In this document: in pieces, positions 1 to 5,786 of the stretch
Layout: every line of letters starts with the position of its first letter
How positions within the stretch are numbered: position 1 is the stretch's first letter
Origin: Candidatus Avipropionibacterium avicola
GTDB taxonomy: Bacteria; Actinomycetota; Actinomycetes; Propionibacteriales; Propionibacteriaceae
Assembly: GCA_018715445.1 (NCBI GenBank)
Contig: DVLP01000454.1
Location: forward strand, 1-20,252
Direction: 5' to 3'
Length of the DNA stretch: 20,252 nucleotides
Program-made: the position numbers and the translations under genes
Notes under the pieces: model-generated
Seen by the model: the letters and a program-made list of their open reading frames with translations, nothing else
Told to the model about the DNA's origin: nothing
The model's database searches: none

Positions 1-1101
1 TTCACCGGCACCACCTTCAGCTGGGGCGATGTCGTCTGGATCGCGGCTGCCGTGCCCGTGGTCCGGACGCTGCTGCAGCTGAGCCACCTCGACCGACTCC
101 CTCGCCAGCGCTGGTGGACCGCAGCCACGGCCGTCGCGATCGGTGCGGTCATCGCCGTGGTGGGCACGGTCGTGGCCGGTGTCCTCACCGCACTCGACGG
201 CGTCGGATGGGCGGCGTGGACCGCCGGGGCCGCGATCGTGCTGTCCGGCCTGGTCGACCTGGTTCGCGGCGCCAGTCGTGACGACCACCGCCCGGACCGT
301 GACGTCCTGCTGGGTCGGGCCGCCGTCCTCGGATCCCTCGCCGTGGTGGCCGTCCTCGCACTGACGATCGTGCTGCAGGGGATCGGTGCCGGTCCGGTCA
401 GGGCAGCGGTCGGACTGCTGGCCCTGACGGGGCTGGGAGCACTGTTCGCCGCGATCGCCGGACACGGCGACGGCGTCCCCCAGCGGGGACGGATCCTGGT
501 CGGCCTGATGATCGCCCTGGTGGTGGTGCTCCTCGCTCAGCTGGTCGGTCAACGACCGTCCCCGGCCCGACTCCCTGACCCGTCGTCGACCCGGACGCTG
601 GCGCCGATCGACGGCACCGCGCCGACACCTGCCCCGCCTGTCGATGCTCGTCCCGTGCGCCCGGCTCCTGAGGCGGGTCCGCGGGTGCCGCTGTGTGCCG
701 CCCATGACCTGAGTGCCCGGACGCAGGGCTGGGACGCGGCCATGGGGGACACCTGGGTGAGCATCGTGGTGACCAATGAGGGCGCCCGTGCCTGCGCGCT
801 GACCGGTCTGCCCCGGATCGAGCTCGCCCAGGGCGATGCGCCGCTCACCCTGGAGATCGACCACAGCTCGCCGGACGGCACCGGAGCCGAACGGGCACGC
901 CGAGTACGGCTGGCGCCGGGCGCCGGGGCGACCGTGGTGCTGGGCTGGCCCGGCTACCGCACCGCCGCTGACCAGGTGACGCCGCAGACCCTGACGCTGC
1001 TCGCCCCGAAGGTGGGTGCCGTCCCGGTGATCCTCGACCAGGGGCCGGCGCCGTTCGACCTGATTGACGGTGGGCGGATCAGCATCAGTGCTTGGCGTTG
1101 A
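1..1101 (+). CDS. Multi-pass membrane protein with C-terminal DUF4232-like domain (5' partial)
   Basis: The reading frame is open from the first base of the window. The residues before the first possible GTG (position 52) look like normal membrane-protein sequence (TTFSWGDVVWIAAAVPVV), so the true start probably lies upstream. At least five hydrophobic segments follow within about 190 residues, then a Pro/Ala-rich linker, then a roughly 130-residue domain beginning PLCAAHDLSA and containing VVTNEGARACALTGLP. That pattern, with two Cys and a TN-G-CxLxGxP stretch, matches the actinobacterial DUF4232 family, which is normally extracytoplasmic and has no assigned biochemical activity. The topology suggests a membrane anchor with an exported beta-sandwich. 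The gene ends just before a repeat array, and no function can be assigned from context. The family call is from recalled sequence pattern only. Confidence 0.7.
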   Translation, partial: FTGTTFSWGDVVWIAAAVPVVRTLLQLSHLDRLPRQRWWTAATAVAIGAVIAVVGTVVAGVLTALDGVGWAAWTAGAAIVLSGLVDLVRGASRDDHRPDRDVLLGRAAVLGSLAVVAVLALTIVLQGIGAGPVRAAVGLLALTGLGALFAAIAGHGDGVPQRGRILVGLMIALVVVLLAQLVGQRPSPARLPDPSSTRTLAPIDGTAPTPAPPVDARPVRPAPEAGPRVPLCAAHDLSARTQGWDAAMGDTWVSIVVTNEGARACALTGLPRIELAQGDAPLTLEIDHSSPDGTGAERARRVRLAPGAGATVVLGWPGYRTAADQVTPQTLTLLAPKVGAVPVILDQGPAPFDLIDGGRISISAWR

Positions 1102-1108
1102 GGGGGTA

Positions 1109-1172
1109 CCCCTCGACGGGCTCGGCCCCTCGACGAGCTCGGGGGTCGGGGAGCCCCTCGACGAGCTCGGGG
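1109..1172. repeat. Short GC-rich direct repeats, core CCCCTCGACGAGCTCGGGG
   Basis: Three copies lie between two plus-strand genes. A shorter variant (CCCCTCGACGGGCTCGG) is at 1109-1125, and identical 19-base copies are at 1126-1144 and 1154-1172. Each full copy contains the palindrome CGAGCTCG. A perfect 10-base palindrome, GGGGTACCCC, sits at 1103-1112 and overlaps the first copy. The core resembles the widespread TCGACAAGCTC-type intergenic repeats of many bacterial genomes (recalled, not searched). No transposase is nearby. Confidence 0.75.
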
Positions 1173-1224
1173 AGCGTGGGGGCGTGAGATCGTGGGGCCA
1201 TCGGACGAGGGAGTGGGAGTGGTC

Positions 1225-2052
1225 ATGACGACGACCCAGTGGTCGGTCTTTGCCAAGCCGTGGGCGGATCGGACGGCGCCGCAGTTGGCGGGCGTGGTGC
1301 GGTCGATGGGGTTCGACGCCGTGGAGCTTCCGGTGCGGGCCGGGTGTGCGGTCACCCCGGAACGTGTCGGTGACGACCTCCTTCCGTACGGGCGGCGACT
1401 CGCGGACCAGGGGGTCAGGATCGCCAGCGTTGCTGTCGACAACACCGCCGAGGCGCTGACCGACGAGGTCTTCCTCGCCTGCCAGCGCAGTGGGGTGCCC
1501 CTGGTCCGGATCATGCCGACCGTACGGGGGCCGTACCGGGACGAAGTCGTGCGGTGGCAGGAGATCCTGGTCGAGGCGGCACCTCGGGCCGAGCGGTACG
1601 GGATCAGGATCGGCCTGCAACCCCATTGTGGGGCCTTCGTGCACACTGCCCTCGCGATGCGTGAGGTGCTCGATGCCGTATCCGAGACCGTCGGTCTGAT
1701 CTGGGACGCCGGGCACGAGGGGCTGGCCGGGGAGGACCTGCGGCTGAGCCTCGATGCCGTCTGGGACCGATTGTGCATGGTGAACCTGAAGAATGCGGTC
1801 CGCAGCCCGGTCGAGGTCAGCGACGAGTTCGGCAGTCGGACCGGATTTGCCCACGTGTGGGTCGACGGACCCGACGGCTACGCTGACTGGGCCGTGGTGC
1901 TCGACCACCTCGTCCGACGAGGCTGGCGGGGGCCGATCACCATGGCCGCCGAATACAGCGGCGACGAACCCGCCGTGGACCAGCGCGCTGCCGCCGACCT
2001 GCGCTGGGCCCAGCAGCTGTGGGCCACCAGCGTCGAGCGCGTCGACCGGTGA
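1225..2052 (+). CDS. Sugar phosphate isomerase/epimerase-like TIM-barrel protein
   Basis: The 275-residue protein matches the xylose-isomerase-like/AP endonuclease 2 TIM-barrel superfamily, whose members isomerise or epimerise sugars and polyols using a bound metal ion. Likely ligand or active-site residues are Glu34 (DAVELPV), His134 (GLQPHCG), Asp161 and His164 (IWDAGHEG) and Glu243 (AAEYSG). The length is typical of the family. An in-frame GTG exists at 1192, but ATG 1225 is preferred because it begins the conserved barrel strand and is preceded by the purine-rich stretch GAGGGAGTGGGAG. No signal peptide is visible, so it is cytoplasmic. It lies next to a LacI repressor, an SDR dehydrogenase and a heparinase-family lyase, which suggests a role in catabolism of an unusual sugar acid. 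The exact substrate cannot be told from sequence. Confidence 0.85.
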   Translation: MTTTQWSVFAKPWADRTAPQLAGVVRSMGFDAVELPVRAGCAVTPERVGDDLLPYGRRLADQGVRIASVAVDNTAEALTDEVFLACQRSGVPLVRIMPTVRGPYRDEVVRWQEILVEAAPRAERYGIRIGLQPHCGAFVHTALAMREVLDAVSETVGLIWDAGHEGLAGEDLRLSLDAVWDRLCMVNLKNAVRSPVEVSDEFGSRTGFAHVWVDGPDGYADWAVVLDHLVRRGWRGPITMAAEYSGDEPAVDQRAAADLRWAQQLWATSVERVDR

Positions 2053-2097
2053 TCACGCGGCCTGGTTGATCATGCAGCTTGGTTGATCACGTACCGG
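2047..2097. repeat. Degenerate 17-bp tandem triplication centred on TGATCA
   Basis: The palindrome TGATCA occurs at 2050-2055, 2067-2072 and 2084-2089, each exactly 17 bases apart. It is embedded in similar units (for example GGTTGATCATGCAGCTT). The first copy contains the stop of the isomerase-like gene and the third contains the stop of the convergent LacI gene. It is probably a local duplication in a convergent 3' junction. No classic terminator hairpin is evident here. Confidence 0.6.
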
Positions 2098-3130
2098 GGA
2101 CGGGGCCGGTGGACTCCCGGACGACGAGCTCGGGGCGCATCAGCAGCGAGCCACCGTTGGGCTCCTCGCCGTCCAGGGCGCGCAGGACGTGCTCGACGGC
2201 CACGGTGGCCATCCGCTCCAGTGGCTGACGCACCGTGGTGAGCGTCGGCCAGGTCAGCCCGGCCAGCACGATGTCATCGAAGCCGATCACCGAGAGGTCA
2301 CGTCCCGGCACGACCCCGGCCTCGCGGGCGGCGGCACAGACCCCGAGGGCGGTCATGTCGTTCATCGCCAGCACGGCGGTGGGGCGCTCGGACGGGTCGC
2401 GAGCCAACAGCTCGGCCGTGGCGGTGCGCCCGAGCTCGGCGGCGTCCAGGTCGGCGTAGTCGTCACCGCTGTCCCAGATGATCGGCTCGGCCTCGTCGCC
2501 GGCCGCGTGGAGGGCGCTGAGGAAGCCGCGGTGGCGTTCGGCACGGTTCACGGTCCGCACCGCGCCCGAGACGAACCCGATGCGTCGATGGCCCAGGCCC
2601 AGCAGGTGGTCGGCCGCCAGTCGGGTCCCCACCACGTTGTCGATGCTGATGTTGGTCACCGAGGACGGATCGTCGGGCTGTGCGGTGCGGTCGATGGCCA
2701 CCAGGGCGAGCCCGTCGGCGATCGGGTCGGCCAGGTGGGCCAGGGAGGTCGGTGAAGTGCACAGCACGATGCCACGCAGCCCGTCGGCCCACAGCTCGGC
2801 GACGTAGTCCTGCTCCCGACGGGGGTCACGTTCGCTGTTGCACAGCAGGACGTGATGATCACGTTCCAGGGCTGCGGCCTCCAGGTGACGGGCGAAACTG
2901 CCCCAGAACGGGTTGGCCACCGACGGCACGACCAGACCGATCGCCCGGGTCCGCCCGGTCCGCAACTGCCGGGCCGCGCGGTTCGGACGGTAACCGAGCC
3001 GGTCCATCGCCTGCAGCACCCGCTTGCGGGTCTGCGGCAGCATCCGGCCGTCGCGACCGTTGAGCACGTTCGACACCGTGCTCGGCGAGACACCGGCGGC
3101 CTGCGCCACCTGGTAGATCGTTGCAGCCAT
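2087..3130 (-). CDS. LacI-family transcriptional regulator
   Basis: The 347-residue protein has the full LacI layout. An N-terminal helix-turn-helix (IYQVAQAAGVSPSTVSNVLNG, about residues 5-25) is followed by the hinge helix PNRAARQLRTGRT, whose Leu normally inserts at the central CpG of the operator. A periplasmic-binding-protein-like effector domain follows, starting AIGLVVPSVANPFW and containing GLGHRRIGFVSG and GFDDI. The length is typical. The ATG at 3130 follows GGAAGGAG, though only two bases separate them. The gene is divergent from the SDR-lyase pair and converges with the isomerase-like gene. The LacI-type dyads at 3249-3262 and 5701-5712, both with a central CpG, are candidate binding sites. 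The effector is unknown but is expected to be a sugar or sugar acid. Confidence 0.93.
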   Translation of the reverse strand: MAATIYQVAQAAGVSPSTVSNVLNGRDGRMLPQTRKRVLQAMDRLGYRPNRAARQLRTGRTRAIGLVVPSVANPFWGSFARHLEAAALERDHHVLLCNSERDPRREQDYVAELWADGLRGIVLCTSPTSLAHLADPIADGLALVAIDRTAQPDDPSSVTNISIDNVVGTRLAADHLLGLGHRRIGFVSGAVRTVNRAERHRGFLSALHAAGDEAEPIIWDSGDDYADLDAAELGRTATAELLARDPSERPTAVLAMNDMTALGVCAAAREAGVVPGRDLSVIGFDDIVLAGLTWPTLTTVRQPLERMATVAVEHVLRALDGEEPNGGSLLMRPELVVRESTGPVPGT

Positions 3131-3215
3131 GGCTCCTTCCGATGCTGGTCATGATCCGAACCCTCTGGGGAACGACTCCGGTCAGGATAGGTGTTCCACA
3201 GGACAGATCGCGTCT

Positions 3216-3245
3216 TTGACACTGTCGAGCCGTTCCTCCTAGGAT
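3216..3245 (+). promoter_or_regulatory. Sigma-70-type promoter for the SDR-lyase pair
   Basis: A perfect -35 box TTGACA (3216-3221) is followed after 18 bases by TAGGAT (3240-3245). This predicts a start site near 3252, about 40 bases before the SDR start codon. The spacing and both hexamers are close to consensus. Confidence 0.7.
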
Positions 3246-3248
3246 CCA

Positions 3249-3262
3249 GTAAATCGATGCAC
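3249..3262. promoter_or_regulatory. Putative LacI-type operator over the transcription start
   Basis: GTAAATCGATGCAC is an imperfect dyad (10 of 14 bases symmetric) with the central CpG typical of LacI-family operators. It covers the predicted +1 of the promoter at 3216-3245 and lies in the intergenic region of the divergent LacI gene. Binding here would block the SDR-lyase transcript. This is inference from symmetry and position. Confidence 0.45.
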
Positions 3263-3294
3263 CACCCGCCGTTGTCGACCCGCAGGAGCCACCG

Positions 3295-4074
3295 ATGACC
3301 ACTGTTTCGCCCACCGCCGCCCTGACCGGCCGTCGCGCCCTGGTCACCGGGGCGGGTCACGGCATCGGAGCCGCCATTGCCGTCGGGCTGGCCCGGGCCG
3401 GTGCCGACGTGGTGGTCCACCACGGCCACTCCGCCGAGGCCGCCGCCCGGACCGCGGGAGTGATCACCGCCCTCGGGCGACGCGCGACCGTGCTGCAGGC
3501 CGATGTCACCCGGACCGAGGAGGTGGACCGGCTGGTGTCCGGAGCCGCCGACTTCCTGGGCGGACTGGATGCAGTGGTCTGCAATGCCGGGCACCTGATC
3601 GGACGCGAACCGGTGGCCACCATGTCCGACGAGCACTACCACCGGGTCGTGGACGTCAACCTCGGCTCGACCTTCCGCACGGTACGCGCGGCGACCCCGC
3701 ACCTGCGGGAGTCCGGCCGGGGCCGGGTGGTCACCATGGCCTCGCTGGCGGCCCACAACGGTGGCGGCGCGGGCTCGGCGATCTATGCGGCCGCCAAGGC
3801 CGGCATCATCGGCCTGACCAAGGGACTGGCCAAGGAGCTGGGCCCTGACGGCATCACCGTCAACGCCCTGGCCCCCGGGTTCATCGCCGACACCGCCTTC
3901 CACAACACCTTCACCCCACCCGAGGCCCAGGTCTCGATGGTGGCAGGGATCCCGGTCGGACGTGCCGGAGCGGTCGACGACGTCGCCTCGGCGGCGGTGT
4001 GGCTGTGCTCCGACGGCGCCGGCTTCATCAACGGCACCACGCTCGACATCGACGGCGGGGCCTGGCCCAGGTGA
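3295..4074 (+). CDS. SDR-family NAD(P)-dependent oxidoreductase
   Basis: This is a 259-residue classical short-chain dehydrogenase/reductase. It has the cofactor motif TGAGHGIG (18-25), NAG at 97-99, a catalytic Ser at about 150, and Tyr164-xxx-Lys168 (YAAAK). It ends with GFINGTTLDIDGGAW, a pattern common to FabG-like and sugar-alcohol SDRs. AGGAG (3284-3288) lies six bases before the ATG. The downstream lyase gene starts inside its stop codon, so the two are translationally coupled. With a heparinase-family lyase as partner, a role like that of KduD or other uronate-derived ketose reductases is plausible. Sequence alone does not separate this from other FabG-like enzymes, so the substrate is open. 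Confidence 0.9.
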   Translation: MTTVSPTAALTGRRALVTGAGHGIGAAIAVGLARAGADVVVHHGHSAEAAARTAGVITALGRRATVLQADVTRTEEVDRLVSGAADFLGGLDAVVCNAGHLIGREPVATMSDEHYHRVVDVNLGSTFRTVRAATPHLRESGRGRVVTMASLAAHNGGGAGSAIYAAAKAGIIGLTKGLAKELGPDGITVNALAPGFIADTAFHNTFTPPEAQVSMVAGIPVGRAGAVDDVASAAVWLCSDGAGFINGTTLDIDGGAWPR

Positions 4075-5633
4075 GCGAGGCCGTCGAGTTGGGCGGTGTG
4101 GCCTTCCCCCGAGAGCGTGGCGGTTGGTGGCACGAGTACGTGTGCGCGATCCACGGCACCGAGCTGCTGCACGAGGGGCTGACCGGTGGTCGGTTCCCGA
4201 CAGACGGGGTGCGCTGCCCGCATGGCTGCCGGTGGGACACCCCGGCCGTACGAGGGGCCTGGGTCGTCCTGGCCCACCAGGCCTACGCCACCCGACTGGT
4301 GGAGCTTGCCGAGTCCGACGACACCGATGCCCACGACGAGGCTGCCACCGTGCTGACGGCCTATGCGCAGTTCCGAGCCGGACTGCCCTCGGGCCACGAC
4401 GGCGCCCAGGCGTGGATGACCTCCGGGCGGCTGTTCCACCAGGCCCTGACTGAGGCGATCTGGGCAGTACGGATCGCCACTGCGGCCTGGGCCCTGCGCG
4501 GGCGTGGCAGGGAGCTGGAGCCGCAGGTCGACGGCCTGCTCCGGGACCTGGCCGACGATGCCCGTCGATCGCGGGACCTCCTTGTCACGCAGGGAAAGTC
4601 CCGGTCGAACTATGTCGCCTGGCTCAATGCTGCCGGCGCGGTGTGCAGCCACGATCCCGAATGGCTGACCGGGCCGTACGGCATGTTCGAGCACCTGCTC
4701 GAGGCCACCCTGCCCGACGGCTGGCACTGGGAGGCCACGACCTACTACCACTCGTTCGTGCTGCGGGCGGCGCTGGTGGCGATCGGGTCCATGCCGGAGG
4801 TGGCGGTCCCCGAGGCCGTGCAGGAGCGGCTGTCGGCCATGCGTCGGGTGTTGGTGCAGACCATGACTCCGTCCGGGGTGCTCCCGGCGCTGTCGGACGG
4901 GCCCTACCGGCGCGACGGCTACACCGCCGAGCTGGCCGAGCTCGCGCTGGAGCCCGATCCCGACCAGGCGGCGATCGTCGTGCAGCCTGACGGCGGGCGG
5001 GTGGTGATCCGCCACGCCGGGATCCATGCCCTCGTGAACTTCGGCCCCCATGGTGAGTCCCACGGGCACGCCGACACCGGCTCGTTGCTGCTCCACGGTG
5101 CGGCACCCGACGTGGTCAGTGACTGGCAACCCGACCCGGGTCAGGTCCCGTACGCGCATCGCGCCTGGCGACGTCACTACGCCAGCACCGCTGCCCACCC
5201 GAGCGTCTCCGTCGACGGTGAGGACCAGCACCCGTGCCAGGGGGTCCTCGAGGAAGTCACCGACGAGCACGTACGGATCAGGTGCGACACCGCCTGGCCC
5301 GGCGTGTGGTTCGAACGATCCCTCAGCCTGCGCGCTGACGGGCTGCTCGACGAGGTCACGGTCCACTGCGATCGACCACGTCGGATCGGCCTGCACCTGC
5401 GCCCGGCCGTCGACCTGGTCGTCACCGCCGACGAGGGAGGCTTCACCACCCGGTGGGCAGGCGGCCAGGTGCTCCACGGTCACCACCACAGCAGTACGGC
5501 CAGTGAGCTCCTGACGCGTCCGTGGCCCGGTCCGGCCGACGACCCCCAACGCCAGGTGACCGCCGTGGACTGGGTCGCCGAGACCGACGTCGTCACCTTC
5601 ACCAGCCTCTATCGCGTGGGGTCCGACGGCTGA
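4071..5633 (+). CDS. Heparinase II/III family polysaccharide lyase-like protein, cytoplasmic
   Basis: The protein has 520 residues from the GTG that overlaps the SDR stop (GTGA, four-base overlap). The same frame extends upstream to 3999, but those codons lie inside the SDR gene. An all-alpha N-terminal toroid contains NYVAWLNAAG (from Asn180) and GWHWEATTYYHSF (Tyr225, Tyr226). It is followed by the beta-rich heparinase II/III domain with NFGPHGESHGHADTGS (His327, His331, His333, Asp335) and AHPSVSVDGEDQ. These match the usual Asn/Tyr/His residues and the HxHxD pattern of the family, which cleaves uronate-containing glycans by beta-elimination. There is no signal peptide, so it should act on imported oligosaccharides. 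The N-terminal C-HG...CPHGC motif is also found in family members (recalled). The specific glycan (alginate, heparan-like, pectic or other) cannot be told. Confidence 0.82.
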   Translation: MSEAVELGGVAFPRERGGWWHEYVCAIHGTELLHEGLTGGRFPTDGVRCPHGCRWDTPAVRGAWVVLAHQAYATRLVELAESDDTDAHDEAATVLTAYAQFRAGLPSGHDGAQAWMTSGRLFHQALTEAIWAVRIATAAWALRGRGRELEPQVDGLLRDLADDARRSRDLLVTQGKSRSNYVAWLNAAGAVCSHDPEWLTGPYGMFEHLLEATLPDGWHWEATTYYHSFVLRAALVAIGSMPEVAVPEAVQERLSAMRRVLVQTMTPSGVLPALSDGPYRRDGYTAELAELALEPDPDQAAIVVQPDGGRVVIRHAGIHALVNFGPHGESHGHADTGSLLLHGAAPDVVSDWQPDPGQVPYAHRAWRRHYASTAAHPSVSVDGEDQHPCQGVLEEVTDEHVRIRCDTAWPGVWFERSLSLRADGLLDEVTVHCDRPRRIGLHLRPAVDLVVTADEGGFTTRWAGGQVLHGHHHSSTASELLTRPWPGPADDPQRQVTAVDWVAETDVVTFTSLYRVGSDG

Positions 5634-5655
5634 GGTTCTGAGCCCACACGGCGAT

Positions 5656-5678
5656 GGCACCGGTTGCATGAATCATGC
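5656..5678. promoter_or_regulatory. Upstream LacI-like half-conserved site plus adjoining palindrome
   Basis: GGCACCGGTTGC (5656-5667) shares the ACCGGTTGC half of the perfect operator at 5701-5712, with centres 45 bases apart. It is followed directly by GCATGAATCATGC (5666-5678), a perfect inverted repeat around a central A. Two sites at this spacing would allow cooperative binding or looping by a LacI-type tetramer or by paired dimers. This is inference. Confidence 0.45.
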
Positions 5679-5700
5679 CCCGATTCCTCTGCGATTCATT

Positions 5701-5712
5701 GCAACCGGTTGC
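5701..5712. promoter_or_regulatory. Perfect 12-bp LacI-type operator
   Basis: GCAACCGGTTGC is a perfect palindrome with central CCGG, the classic form of many actinobacterial LacI-family operators. It overlaps the -35 hexamer of the promoter at 5709-5737, so occupancy would block transcription of the secreted TIM-barrel protein. The local LacI regulator is the obvious candidate binder, although its presumed site at 3249-3262 has different flanks. Confidence 0.65.
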
Positions 5713-5737
5713 TATTGGTTCGGAGCCTCGCTAGCGT
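5709..5737 (+). promoter_or_regulatory. Promoter of the secreted TIM-barrel protein gene
   Basis: TTGCTA (5709-5714) and TAGCGT (5732-5737) are separated by 17 bases. The predicted start near 5744 leaves a leader of about 43 bases. The -35 box is shared with the operator palindrome. Confidence 0.5.
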
Positions 5738-5786
5738 GATGGCAGATCCGGGCACAGGAGCCCGGAGCGCGTGAGAGGAATCCCCC

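Noticed and set aside
1192..1224. Upstream GTG start for the isomerase-like gene
   Set aside because: The eleven extra residues lie over the ribosome-binding purine stretch, and the barrel's first strand begins right after ATG 1225.
3783..5669. Long open frame (628 codons) on the minus strand opposite the SDR and heparinase-family genes
   Set aside because: Its translation is low-complexity, rich in Gly, Val, His and Arg with no recognisable domain, and it lies wholly opposite well-supported genes. Long antisense frames are expected at this GC content.
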